The notes below the pieces were generated by a model. It was given only the letters and a program-made list of their open reading frames with translations, had not been told where the DNA came from and ran no database searches. DNA of 64,000 nucleotides from Persicaria tinctoria (taxonomy: Eukaryota; Streptophyta; Magnoliopsida; Caryophyllales; Polygonaceae): contig JBANSL010000009.1 of the NCBI GenBank assembly GCA_037127255.1, positions 19,879,975-19,943,974 of the forward strand. The letters run 5' to 3'. Below are positions 51,147-61,779 of this stretch, piece after piece. Position 1 is the stretch's first letter, and each line of letters opens with the position of its first letter. The translations under genes and the position numbers were made by a program.

Positions 51147-52362
51147 TAGGGCTGGGCATCCGGTCTGGACCGGACCGGACCGTAAATTCCGGTCCGGTCC
51201 AAGACCGATGGACTAGAATTTTCAAGAACATGGATTGCGGATCGGACTGGGACCGAAACATATGATCCCGGGTTTTCCGGTCCGCGGACCGGAAAGACCG
51301 TTTGTACCGGAATAGCCAAAGCAGCCTCATTTTTTTTTACAGCAAAACAAATATGTATTTTACACTTACAGCAGCCCTAAATGCCCAACTCTGATTTTTT
51401 TAAATTACAACAATATACAACAACCCCATTTTGTTTAAAATTACAGCAATAAAAATCTATATTTTACAGCAATACAACAACCCCCAATTTCTGTATTTTA
51501 AGCAATACAACAGTCCCAATTCCTGTATTTTACATCAATACAACAACCTATTTCTGCAATATGTATTTTGAAGAAAAGTCCTACAAATTGAAAAGTTTAC
51601 CGTTAAAAACCATTAAGAGCAAATGTTGAAAGCTGTAATCAACCCAAATTGAATAATTGATACTACCCATTTTGAATACATTCTTAGTAAAACCATTTGA
51701 ATACACTAATAATTATTTCAAGCACAAAATCTACATCTGAAAAACATTACAAATTAAAATTTCTCTAGCCCTAGATTTCTCTAATCCTAGATCTGAAAAG
51801 TATCTCAAATATTTGTCTTGAATGTTTATAATTCTCGAAATCTAGACTCAAATCGACATTAATTTCTTGAAAATAATCAAAATATACATAAAATTATAAA
51901 ACAAACCTAAATCTAAAAGTGAGAAGAGATGGGTGAAGAACGCTTACCGTCGGTAAGGAGGAGGGTTGACCGTTAGTAGGGACAAAGGAGGGCTAACCGC
52001 CGGTAGGGAGCACGAGGGCATACTGGTGGAGTGACCGACGACAGTGGCGATTGGCGAACAAAGAGCGGCACTACAGCGGAGGCTGAGTTTCTTCTCTTTG
52101 GGCGATTTGGCTTTGGTGAACAATCACAATTTCATTCACGCGCGAGGCTTTGGGGTTTCTCCCCTTTTTAAAAAAAATAAATAAATTAGGTTCCGGTCCA
52201 ATTCCGGTCCAGATCGGAAATTCTGTTCTGGTCCCGGGTTTGGACCGGAACCCGAATTCCCAAATTTTTTGGACCGCGGACCAGACCGTAATATCTCAGT
52301 CTGATCCGAAGACCGTAATTTTCGGTCTAGTCCCGGTCCGATCCAAATTGTGCCCGACCCTA
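51147..52362. mobile_element. hAT-type non-autonomous element, 8-bp TSD
   Basis: Begins TAGGGCTGGGCA and ends with the near-inverse TGCCCGACCCTA. GTCATCAC flanks both sides (51139-51146 and 52363-52370). The subterminal regions are full of GGACCGG and GGTCC palindromic motifs, typical of hAT elements. No transposase is present. It inserted into the end of the TATCGCTGTCACC minisatellite, which continues at 52371. Confidence 0.92.
51400..51560. repeat. Tandem repeat inside the hAT element, about 41-bp unit
   Basis: Three to four copies of a CAGCAATACAACAACCCCC-AATTTCTGTATTTTA block with small differences. Confidence 0.7.
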
Positions 52363-52370
52363 GTCATCAC

Positions 52371-52432
52371 CCTTATCACTGTCACCGTTGATGTCACCAC
52401 CCTTATTAGAGGTGACACTCTTGGTGACACAA
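52371..52432. repeat. Continuation of the minisatellite beyond the hAT element
   Basis: CCTTATCACTGTCACC and GATGTCACCACCC units resume directly after the right target duplication. Confidence 0.8.
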
Positions 52433-54250
52433 GTAATTTCATGAAAAATAAAAAAATATAGTGTAATCAAACACAATACGACAAGAATAAAAATAAAAAG
52501 CATATAATTTTATGAAAAATATAGTGTAATCAAACACTATTTTGTTAAGAGTGACAATCACAACTTATCAATTTTCGCAAACCGCCTATCAGAATTTGGG
52601 GTATTAACAACGAGATCAATTCTAGGTTTACTATTACACTGAGTCACTGTGCTTTTTTATTAGATAATCCATAAATGAAGTAAACCATTTGTGGAAAACC
52701 TTTATTTTTATTAATCTCCCGATTTTGTTCTTTGCCAAATTCCTATCTGGGATCGATGTAGCAGCAATAAGCAATGATAGCTTTTTGTATTCCAAAGCTC
52801 CAAATTTTCGAAATTGTAAAATGATTTCAGCTTTATATTGAATCTAATTGCAATAAGTTTCTCTGCTAAGTGCCACAAAATTTTCGAAACTGTAAAATGC
52901 TTTTAGCTTTATGACAGCAAACGCAGCGGATCCATCACTATCAACAACCCATCCGACTTGCACCTTCGCCTCTTCTCTTCTTGGCATCTCATACGTTTGG
53001 TGTTCCACCCATCCCGCCACCTGAAATTCCCAGACCCTCCTCTGTCAATGACAGCGATGTGGCCTCGCTCCCCGACTACCTTCTACCTGTCACAAATCAA
53101 TTCACCAAATAGATTCACCAATTCAAAATTCAAACACTAGAACAAGCCGATCTTCACAAATCAATTCACCAAATTGATTGAACAAATAGAAGGAACAACA
53201 AAAACTACTAATCCCGAAACATTTAAAGCCAGATAGCTAAACCAATCTACAATTGAATTTACCAGATAAGATGCGTAGAAATGAGGATGAGTATGGGGAG
53301 AGTTCGATTGAGTAATTTGCACACCATCGGCGAATCAATTTCTAGAAGAAGATTACTAATGCCAGTAAGCAAGCACGAAACTGATGACCGCCGAAACTAA
53401 CACACAACCAGAAGTGAGATGAACCATTCAATCAAGCATCAAATAGAAAACGTACTAGGAAGACGAGAGTGGAGAGTTGGATATGAGTGAACAGAGAAGT
53501 TGCCGTGGCATTTGTTTGCGATGTCAGAGATCGAGAAATAGGCGTTGGAGGGAGGAAGTAGAGAGAAAAGGGGAAGAACATATAGGAGGATCAACACAGG
53601 AAGACCGCCACCGGCGCTTAATCGCCACCGCCACCGCCACCACCACCGCAACGCCACCGCATCTCCTCCCTCGTCACCAGATCCAATCCGCCGCTACCAC
53701 AATTGGCCGAAGATCTAGATCTCATATCTGGATGGGGAAAGGGAGCTTGGAGGGCGAGAGGAAGAAGCGTATAATTTGCCCTTTATAATTCAAGGGAGAA
53801 GCGTATAATTTAATAATAGGGGTAGATTGGGGATTACAAAAGTTTTTTGGACATTTAGCAAAATGTAGTTTTAAGTGGACATTTAACAAAATAGCTATAC
53901 AAAAGTGGACATTTAACCAAATAACTTCTATATTGTATTGGTGGATACTCCACAAGCAATTCAATGGAATACAACTACATATTCTCCTCCCTTTTATTCT
54001 TGCCCTAATTTATAATGCGTTATCAGCATGATAGTCTCAATGATCAATGGAGATTTGGCACATCAATAAGGGAAGTATTATGATCAAATTAATTTGCTAA
54101 TTTATTTTATTGTTTATTTCACCATTAAACCTTTTAGCTTTATTTGTTGTTTTGTCGGAAAAACCTCCCATGTGGAGCATTGAACGCGCCTCACGCGCTC
54201 TCTACAATCCCAATCCTAGTGTAATCTCATACCCAAAAAAGATCTGATGA
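52433..54250. other. No gene recognised
   Basis: Mixed intergenic DNA. A GC-richer part at 52920-53770 has short frames with a CCACCG trinucleotide-like run (53610-53660) but no domain. Near 53845-53930 GTGGACATTTA-CAAAAT is repeated three times. GCGTTATCAGCA near 54017 resembles sequence next to some Ty1 LTRs, but no LTR pair was found. Confidence 0.4.
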
Positions 54251-54812
54251 ATCTCAAGTGATAAGCAATACCTACACAACTGTTGCCCTTCTCCCTTGGC
54301 TCTTTAAACTCTGTTGTTTATGGAAGGTTAATCATGGATGGTATGTGGGTTCTCTCCCTCGCTCGGGGGTCCGCCTCTCTCTCCCAGGGTCGGCGCCGCT
54401 CAAGACTTGGATAGGGTTCACCCCTCTTCTGTCGTGTGTTGGTAGAGGAAAGAATAATGATCATTCTCCTTTCGGATTCATAATCATGGTCTCTGATGGT
54501 TTAAGCGCCGCTAAGCCCCCTCCCCCCTTGGCCTGGTCCCCCTTGTAAATCACTTAACCATTGTTCACCTCAGGATCTTTGTTCCTTGGATCGTTGTGCT
54601 GCTCGGATTTTGTGTTCTAAAAATATTCTTTGGTGGCGGCGATCGGTTTTGGCATATCCGATTTCTCTCTCCTCGGAGATTTGGTATGTGGCCTCTATAA
54701 ATTGGGTATGGGTTCCAATTTTTCCCCCTCTCTTGCTCTGCTCTTTTCTCTCCTGCTCACTTCTCTTCCCCCCCTCCTCTATTCCTCTGGTCTCTTGTGT
54801 CTGTTGTCCAGC

Positions 54813-55514
54813 ATGGCTGATCAGGTTCCCTCCGACAAAGCAATTGGTAAAAAAACCGATGGGGTCAGTGACTCCTCCTCTCTCTCAATCTTTTGCCCGA
54901 AAGGGTGCAAATCCTCTTTATGAGGCCCCAAACCCTGCTAATGCTACTCCTTCTGGGGGATGTAGCCATCAACTAGAAAACAAGGAAAAAAAGCAAAAGA
55001 AGCAAACCCTCAACTTGGATCGTTTTAAGTGTGTCCTTGAAGGTGTCAAGGATAATATTACAAACCTTAGCCTCACCTCTGGTTTTGCCACCATTAATGG
55101 CGCCCCAGTGAGCTTGAAATCCATTAGAAAGAAGATCTCATTTGATTGGAATTTTGTGCAAGGAAGCTTTCAGTTTATTCAAATGAAGAACAATTGGTTT
55201 GAACTTCGGTTTGAACTGCCCGAAGATTGTAGCAATGTTTGGTTGGGCCGCCCCTATCATGTCGTCAAGTAGCTGATGCTCATCCGCCTATTAAGGATCG
55301 ACTTTGACCCTCTCTCTGAGCCGATCACAGTCCTCGACATCTGGCTTCACATCCCAGGTCTACTGGTCAAGTATTATGATCATGGTTCCTCTTTCTTAGC
55401 TTTGAATTACCATGTTTGCAAATCATCCACTGCTGTATTGCTGATTTCACACCTACTCATCTATGTTTTGTTTTATATAATCTCCTTTTATCTGGTGTTA
55501 ACGTGGCGCCTTGG
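54813..55514 (+). pseudogene. LINE ORF1 with DUF4283 domain, broken
   Basis: The ATG at 54813 begins MADQVPSDKAIGKKTDGV. A frameshift near 54890 moves the reading into a frame that continues to 55272: a Lys-rich linker, then a DUF4283-type domain (LDRFKCVLEGVKDN, FDWNFVQGSF, WFELRFELPEDC, VWLGRPYHV). A TAG at 55270-55272, probably once Gln, interrupts it, and the same frame resumes with DPLSEPITVLDIWLHIPGLL to about 55380. DUF4283 proteins of plant LINEs bind the element RNA. No CCHC knuckle or ORF2 follows, so this is a fragment. Its linker has the same CCCGAAAGGG...AAATCCTCTT motif as the LINE at 43.6 kb. Confidence 0.75.
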
Positions 55515-55518
55515 ATGA

Positions 55519-55860
55519 ACCTGTTTTATGTGCATTCTAGCGGTTATTGTTTAGTGGGGGGCACATAGTAATTCAGGGATAGACCGACCCCTATTCGTTC
55601 TTCAGGTTGGGCACTACGCTAGGACTGCTATCCAATTTTCGATCCCTGTATCTTCTCAGAAATTCCCTGGTTGGGTTTGGTCTAATTCATCCAGGCCTGA
55701 TCTCTGTGCAATGGGTGCTATCACGTTGCTCTTGATGTGCAGAATATTACTGTCTTACTCTTCAGTAAGGCATTCATTTCTATGACTGGTGCACCCACCG
55801 CGTTGGGTCTACTGTGTGCTTGCAACCACCATGGTTCAAGGTAATATATATTTATCAGCC
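55519..55860 (+). other. Probable LINE remainder, no domain
   Basis: Directly continues the ORF1 fragment. The composition is similar but no conserved motif or poly(A) tail was identified before the TCGA-rich region starts. Confidence 0.35.
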
Positions 55861-55867
55861 TACTCGA

Positions 55868-56440
55868 TCTTGAGTAGACCTTACTCGATCTCGACGAGCA
55901 TGTCCGAGCACTGCCTTGTCGACCAAGAGCAGTGTCGAGAGCCAGACCAACCCAGCTCCGGAAGTCTATTCGATCTTGACAAAGACCTGGTCGAGATCGA
56001 CGAAGCCCAGTGCCACACCCGGAGTCGACAAGGAGAAGAGCTGATCGAGAAGCCGAGCACAATCCTAGTCGACCTCGACGAACTCTTGTCGAGATCGACG
56101 AGACACCTAGCGCCACTCCGAGTCCATGCCGAGGAGAAGTTCCTCGACCAAAAAGTCCACACCTCAACTCGACAAACCCTGGTCGAGATCGACGACCCTT
56201 TGTCGAGATCGACGAAGGCCAGAGCCCAGATCCGAGCTTGTCGAGCACACCTACCCGAGAAGACATAGTCGACAGATCAATCCTACTCGAGGTCGACTAG
56301 GGCTACTCGAGGTCGACGAGCGCTAGGAGCCAAGTCCGAGCCACCTCGAGCAGATCTAGCCGAGAAGTCCAGTCGACGATGAATCCTACTCGAGGTCGAC
56401 CAGACCCTTGTCGATGTCGAGTAGCCCAGTTTCCAGAAAC
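55868..56440. repeat. TCGA-NN-TCGA repeat cluster 1
   Basis: At least ten copies of the dyad TCGA-NN-TCGA (GTCGAGATCGAC, CTCGAGGTCGAC, CTCGATCTCGAC, GTCGATGTCGAG), often 30-50 bp apart, with CCAGAGCC-like and GAGCCAAG-like spacers. Single TCGA sites are also very dense. Open frames across it on both strands appear to be by-products. Confidence 0.8.
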
Positions 56441-56696
56441 GCGTCGACGTGACGAGTCCTACTCGACTTGAGATTCCTTGGGCGTGAAGGAAGTCGATTT
56501 GGCCGGGATCTATCCAAAGTTGATCAATTCTATCCAAGGAAGCAAGATCTATCAAGACATGAAGACTTACCACTTTAGAATTATCTTTTCCTTATTAATT
56601 TATTTCCTTAAAGCATTTTATTTATCTTTTAGCAAAGTAGATATAGATTTATATATGGATAGATGATTATTTCCTTGATTAGCGAGATTTGATCAC

Positions 56697-56705
56697 TATA
56701 AATAA
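56697..56705 (+). promoter_or_regulatory. TATA box of the LTR-like segment
   Basis: TATAAATAA, followed within 30-60 bp by a CAGTTTTATTCATTCAAATTT start-like region and a long untranslated leader, fits the U3/R border of an LTR. The stretch 56441-57329 has no gene. Confidence 0.5.
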
Positions 56706-57329
56706 AGCCCCATAGGCTCAGTTTTATTCATTCAAATTTCAGAGAGAGACAAGTAGTTCCACAGAGAAGTTTAGGAGTTCTAAGGTTTTTAGGGTTTTGG
56801 CTTTCTGCGAAAGTTGATTGCCGGGATTGTAAAGGCTTTTGAATATAGTTTTATGCAAGTTATTTCTTTTCATTCAATGTATGCGATTTTGATGAGCCAT
56901 GAGTAGTCCACCCACTTCTGGGGCTGGGGTGAGCCCGACGGTGGCCATGTGAGGCGATGCGATAAAGGTCAGATCTTTTTATGCAATTCGTCTTCTATCC
57001 CTATGAGCATGATTCTTTTGCGAGAGTTGAAGGTGATCCTTGTTTGTATTATTGAAGCGAAAGTGATCTTAATGCAACTTGGATTAATTATGTGAAAAAG
57101 GGTTAGTAACAATTAGGGTTTATGCGAAAGCCTCTATTTGCCTATTTGTTAATAACGAAAGTTATTTGATGGAAAGCATGATCTTTTGTGCCTTTGTGTG
57201 TTACTTTGCATGGTTAGCGTTGTGGTGTTGATACCCTGGCCTTGGAAGTATTTTATTATAGTGATTTATTTCTGTCGAAAATCTGAATTCTGTGTTGAAA
57301 TTTGCAATTTAAAGTTTCTGTTTCCCAGT

Positions 57330-57500
57330 CGATATAGAGTAGAGCTTGTCGAGATCGAGTACAGCCTTTGTCGATCTCGAGTAGGGTCTGGTCTATCTCG
57401 AGTTGAGTTTTCTTCTATTGTCGTCGATTTTCACTTTCTGTTTTCTGTCGACCTGCCTTTGTCGATCTCTAGTACCCTGTGGTCGAGATCGACTAGCCTT
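57330..57500. repeat. TCGA-NN-TCGA repeat cluster 2
   Basis: Five copies or near-copies (GTCGAGATCGAG, GTCGATCTCGAG, GTCTATCTCGAG, GTCGATCTCTAG, GTCGAGATCGAC), some followed by TA(G/C), in the leader. The sequence between is T-rich and unlike the other clusters. Confidence 0.75.
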
Positions 57501-57746
57501 TGGTTTGCTTTTTATTTGCTGCTTTGCTTTGTCTTTTCTGTCTCGTTTAGTTGTTTGTTATTTTCTGCTTTTATTTCTGTTTCTTTCCTTGTTTCAGTGT
57601 TTCTGTCTTTCTGCTGCTTTGTCTGTGAGATCTACAGCTACCTGAGAACTGCTGACGTGCTTCCTCGTGGATTCGATCCTGACTTTCTCTTACTACAACG
57701 GGAGGAAGTCTTGTATTTATTTGCTGAGACAGGGAAGTCAGTCTAA

Positions 57747-57866
57747 ACTTTATTTTATATTTATTTCATACTTGACCATCCTCCTGCAACAACAATTAGG
57801 GTTTATGCGAAAGTGATCCTTTATTTTATATTTATTTCATACTTGACCATCCTCCTGGAGGAAATA
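57747..57866. repeat. Duplication at the gag deletion junction
   Basis: TTTATTTTATATTTATTTC-ATACTTGACCATCCTCCTG occurs at about 57747 and again at about 57827. Between the copies lies AACAATTAGGGTTTATGCGAA, which is also present at about 57110. The junction lies exactly where the N-terminal part of gag is missing, consistent with a template-switch or recombination product. Confidence 0.7.
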
Positions 57867-59582
57867 CGGAGGAACCACTCAGAAACTAGGCAATCTTTCA
57901 ACTCCGTCTATACTCAGATGCAAGGTGTCAACTCTAGGCTTGGGGAAATTGATATATGGCGAAAATCAGTTGATACACAGATTGGTCAGCTAGTAGCAGG
58001 AATCCCCAAACAGTCAGGTTCGCTCCCTGGATCTTCAGAACCAAATCCTAAGGGAAAGACCGGACATATCGCTGCTGTAAAACTCAGAAGCGGCCATCAA
58101 TTGCAAGAGCCAGAGGTCGGAAAGCAGCAGAACAACGGAGAACAGCTGGTCGACCAGAGCCTAGTCGATCTCGAGGACGGTCTACTCGATGTCGAGGAGA
58201 ACATGCAGAAACCTTCGTCTGCACCACACAGCAACTCGACAGCACCAAATCTAGTCGAGATCGACAAGACTGTAGTCGATGTCGAGGAGCCCCTAGTCGA
58301 CATAGAGAAACCTGCAGCACCTCCGACGTCTGTTCTGGTTCCGAATCAGAAAAAGAAGCTGCCTTTCCCCACAAAATCTCTAAAGGACCCGGCAGAGAAG
58401 AAATTTCAGCGCTTCATCAAAATGCTTCAGAAACTCAACGTCACCATCCCCTTCACAGAAGCTCTCAATGAAATGCCATCTTATGTCAAGTTCCTGAAGG
58501 AGATTTTGAGCAAAAAGCGATCAATGGCGGAAATTACAGAGGAGTGCAGCCATCTGGACATATTGGAGAAGAGGCCGGATCCAGGTAAGTTTGCTATAAC
58601 TATTGGATTTGGTTCATATAAAATTAATGCCTTATGTGATCTTGGAGCTAGTGTGAGTATAATGCCTTTAACGATTTGGTCCAAGATTAAGATAGGTGCC
58701 CTAGAGCCTGTGGATGCTAGACTTTACATGGCCAACAATACGGTGGTCATTCCAACATGCATGGTGGACAATGTGCCAGTACAAGTAGGTAAATTCTTTG
58801 TCCCTGCTGATTTCCTAGTTGTTGATATGCAAGAGGATCCTGCTTGTCCAATTATTCTAGGAAGGCCCTTCTTGGCGACGGTGGATGCCAACATAAGCAT
58901 AAGGAAAGGAGTGCTCACTTTCAACATCAGCGATGAGGTAATTGAGTATTCCTTTAATAAAACTGAAAGGCATACAGGTCCAATGGAAGCGGTCAAATCT
59001 ATCTTAGCTGGCTACATCACCTGCGGGGAACCCAAGGTCAGAAATATGACCCCTGAGGAGCTGGAAAAGAGGGACATGGAGGCCCAGGTGGAGGAGATCA
59101 TGGCAATCCTCAAAGAGAACATAGAGAATCCAATCGACACAGATCAAGGTAAGTCGTTATGGATTAATTATTTTTCGGATGCCTTGCCAGGAACTAAGTA
59201 TGGGGTCAAGATCGACCAAGACTCCTCGACATCGAGTACCCTAGTCGATCTCGACCAGACCAAGGAGCCTCCACCAGCACCAGCCTCGTCGACCAGCCGG
59301 ACAGAAGCGGGACTCTACTCGATCTCGACCAGCCTTGTCGAGATCGACCACCACTCGGCCAACTCACTTCGCCTTCCTCGACGAAGACGACTCCAGAACC
59401 AGAGCCCTTGTCGATCTCGAGTACGCTACTCGATGTCGACCAACTTCAGCATCCTCGGACACCGTCTTCCTCGACACAGACTCCACCAGACGGACCAAGC
59501 TCTTCGATCTCGACCAGCCTTGTCGAGTACGACCACCACTCGACTCCACCAGATCCTTCCTCCTCGACGCTGCAGCCACTAG
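57850..59582 (+). pseudogene. Athila-like gag C-terminus and aspartic protease
   Basis: An open frame from about 57813. The retroelement-like part begins near 57855 with SFNSVYTQMQGVNSRLG, then VDTQIGQLV and NPKGKTGHIAAVKLRSG, the Athila/Tat gag end. The protease carries LCDLGASVSIMPLTIW (about 58630), where the catalytic motif is D-L-G as in Athila relatives, and PIILGRPFLATVDA. Two stretches are built from the TCGA repeats: LVDLEDGLLDVEE and LVEIDKTVVDVEE near 58150-58310, and STLVDLDQ and STSLVEID near 59230-59350. After about 59400 the frame is repeat-derived Arg/Ser/Leu and ends at 59582 without RT. The gag N-terminus is missing. Confidence 0.75.
58145..58312. repeat. TCGA-NN-TCGA repeat cluster 3, within the gag-protease frame
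   Basis: GTCGATCTCGAG, CTCGATGTCGAG, GTCGAGATCGAC and GTCGATGTCGAG at about 30-60-bp spacing, translated in frame as acidic L-V-D/E-I/L/V-D/E units. Confidence 0.75.
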
Positions 59583-59725
59583 GAGCTGAAGCCTACTCGA
59601 GGTCGACCAGCCTTGTCGAGATCGACAAGCCCTGTCCTTCGTCGACTTCCGCATCCTCGAGCAGACCACCACCAGAACCAGCATCCTCATCGAGATCGAC
59701 TAGCCTTAGTCAAGATCGACCAAAC
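59220..59725. repeat. TCGA-NN-TCGA repeat cluster 4
   Basis: About ten copies (GTCGATCTCGAC, CTCGATGTCGAC, TTCGATCTCGAC, CTCGAGGTCGAC, GTCGAGATCGAC, GTCAAGATCGAC), usually followed by CAGCCTTGTCGA or CAAGCCC. The cluster occupies the place where reverse transcriptase and integrase should be. Confidence 0.8.
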
Positions 59726-59749
59726 ACTGTGGTCCCCGATTTCGTCTCT

Positions 59750-60058
59750 ACGAAGGTAAGCCAAGGTATGGATCTTTCTTCTCCTATTTCCATTAAAGAT
59801 TTATCTATACATGGGAGAGGTCTGCCTTGGTATGTGCGATTGTGCAGGATATCCAATGATGAGCCCAAGGAGTATGAAGTAGGAGACAAGCTCTATGTCT
59901 CTAAATCAAAGGATCATTGGTTTCCCAACAAATTCAACAAGAAGCGGATGGGGCCTTTCGTGGTGAACAAGATCCATTCTGGAGGATTACAGCTGATGGA
60001 CAAGAATGGAGTCCAATTTGAGGCCCAAGTTACATGGGCCCTGCAAATGCCACCTTGA
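59750..60058 (+). pseudogene. Ty3 integrase C-terminal tail remnant
   Basis: Reads YEVGDKLYVSKSKDHWFPNK and KKRMGPFVVNKIHSGGLQLMDKNG and ends at TGA (60056-60058), matching the SH3-like end of Athila/Tat integrases. No DDE core precedes it. It is in a different frame from the gag-protease frame upstream. Confidence 0.65.
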
Positions 60059-60229
60059 GCTAAATGGAAAAGTCGGCCTAGCGACTATAAAATCTAGAGC
60101 ATGTACATAGACTTTTTAGACTTTTGAGACTTTGTTGCTTTTTGATTTTTTGGTTTTGAACTTTTAGTTTTTCTATTGTGGGTATATGTCTTCTACACTT
60201 TTCACTAACCCCATACCAATTCTTCGCGG
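60059..60229 (+). other. Post-integrase untranslated region and junction
   Basis: GTCGGCCTAGCGACTATAAA is followed by a T-rich stretch. Near 60180 the sequence changes to the Tat-like element. No LTR copy is present. Confidence 0.45.
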
Positions 60230-60234
60230 GGAGT

Positions 60235-61080
60235 TACCCGCATAGCACATACTTCAACCAACAAGCTAACGGGGTACCATTCCACCATGACCCCGTGGCT
60301 ATTATCAACAAACAGGATCCTGTGCCCATAACGGTCAATCACTTCCCCAATCCCGCTGGCGGCCCCCTTAATCCCGGTCTGGAGATCGATGAAAATTACA
60401 ACAAAATCGCCCGTGTCTTCGGCGCTAGGGATGTGTTGTCGCGTTCGAATTCCCCTGGGGAACCCGGGCATACTCGCAAAGGTGAACCAACTTTCCCATC
60501 CACTTTTTGCAAGGAAATACGCAAAGCACCCGTCCCCAAAAGATGGAGGGATATCTCCATTGCCAAGTACAAGGGAGACACTGATCCCAACAATCACCTC
60601 AACCAATTTACTACAGCAATGAGGATGAATGATGACAATGACGCTATGTATTGTTGTTCGTTCCCATCCCCGCTGAGCGGGGTAGCATTGACATGGTTCA
60701 CCAATTTGGCCCGATCCTCCATCAGCAATTTCGCACAACTGTCCGGCACGTTCGTCGCACACTTCGGCAATGCTCGCACAAGAAAAAGAACCATGTTGGA
60801 CCTCAACTCCATCAAGCAAGGAGCGACCGAGTCATTGGGAAACTTCTTCAGCAGATTCACCAACATGTTGGTGCAAATCCCGAGGTTCAATTAAGAATTT
60901 GCAAGTACCATACTAATGGGCAACTTGGCTGAAGAAGATTTTAAGATCTTCCTCTTACGAAAGGAGCTAGAGAGCTACGATGTTCTAAGAGAGCTCGTAA
61001 CCAAGCAGATTCACGCCATGGAGGCCGCAAGCTCCAGTTCGCGACCCATTGAATCTAAACCATCAGCTTACCACTGGGCC
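60235..61080 (+). pseudogene. Tat-like Gag
   Basis: The frame to 60894 carries the retrotransposon gag domain: WRDISIAKYKGDTDPNNHL, then MYCCSFPSPLSGVALTWF, FVAHFGN, LNSIKQGATESLGNFFSRF. A TAA near 60893 and frame change follow, then STILMGNLAEEDFKIFLLRK and a Ser-rich part to about 61080. The remaining Pro/Gln-rich linker to 61480 is broken into frames. A run of nine G (about 61640) and a run of 25 C (61711-61735) lie downstream. Confidence 0.8.
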
Positions 61081-61710
61081 CCCAACAAGTGCTAAGGAAG
61101 AGAGAATTTCGGGGGCCAACAACCCCACAATCCTCCCTGGCAATACCCCATCATCCCATCGCGACCTCAAATCCAAGAGGTTCAGTACAACCAAAGGTCG
61201 GGACCAGGCCGGCTCGGTACCCCGACGAATGTGATGATGGCCCACCCCGACTATATATCACCTCTTGTTTATGGGATCCCGCAAACCCTCCCTCCAAAAG
61301 AAGTACCCGTTCAAATTTGCGCCCTGCCAACGGGCCCTAGCCATCTGATCGCAACACCACAACAACACCAGCCCCTGTCATTCCGCCTCAGCAATACAAA
61401 CCACCAAATGCTCCGCCGAGGCCTTACAATCCCCAATCTGCAGCCAAAGGGAGGGGCAGGGGGTCTACCCCTAGAATAAGGGAGGAAGGAATGGAAATAG
61501 AGGAGAGGGATACAGACCTCCACCAAGAGACACGAGGAATGCATAGGAAGCCAGATCCTCATCCAACCGACCTGATCGCTCTAACCAAGATCATCGGAAG
61601 CCCCCCTCGCCGGATGGGTGCATTAATACCATCGCGGAGGGGGGGGGGGAGGGCAACATCTGGCACCAGTAAACAGGAGAGGAAAAAAATATGAAAGAGA
61701 AGCCAGACGT

Positions 61711-61735
61711 CCCCCCCCCCCCCCCCCCCCCCCCC
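61711..61735. repeat. (C)25 homopolymer
   Basis: 25 uninterrupted C between CAGACGT and GTCTG, in the Tat-like gag-protease linker. It would disrupt any reading frame and may be of uncertain length. Confidence 0.95.
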
Positions 61736-61779
61736 GTCTGAGGCCAGCGTAAAGCAAGCATCCACCGAGCACGCCGTAC

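Larger units (their letters stand above)
55860..60178 (+). mobile_element. Athila-like Ty3 retroelement derivative lacking reverse transcriptase
   Basis: Order on the plus strand: TCGA-rich block, LTR-like segment with TATAAATAA at 56697, leader, gag C-terminus plus protease, TCGA-rich block, integrase C-terminal tail, and a GTCGGCCTAGCGACTATAAA segment like that following integrase in plant Ty3 elements. Reverse transcriptase, RNase H and the integrase core are absent. LTR borders and a target duplication were not found; the right side runs into a Tat-like gag near 60180. The limits are therefore approximate. Confidence 0.6.

Noticed and set aside
50138..51149. Frames of up to 314 codons rich in YRCHHH or SPPLLS
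   Set aside because: Direct translation of the 18-21-bp minisatellite in several frames at once; no start context or domain.
54000..54040. TTATCAGCA sequence resembling an LTR/primer-site border of a Ty1 element
   Set aside because: No LTR partner, no coding remnants of a Ty1 element nearby; too short to support.
55868..56440. CRISPR- or tandem-gene-like frames in the TCGA-rich block
   Set aside because: Several overlapping frames are open on both strands because of the repeated motif; there is no protein family resemblance.
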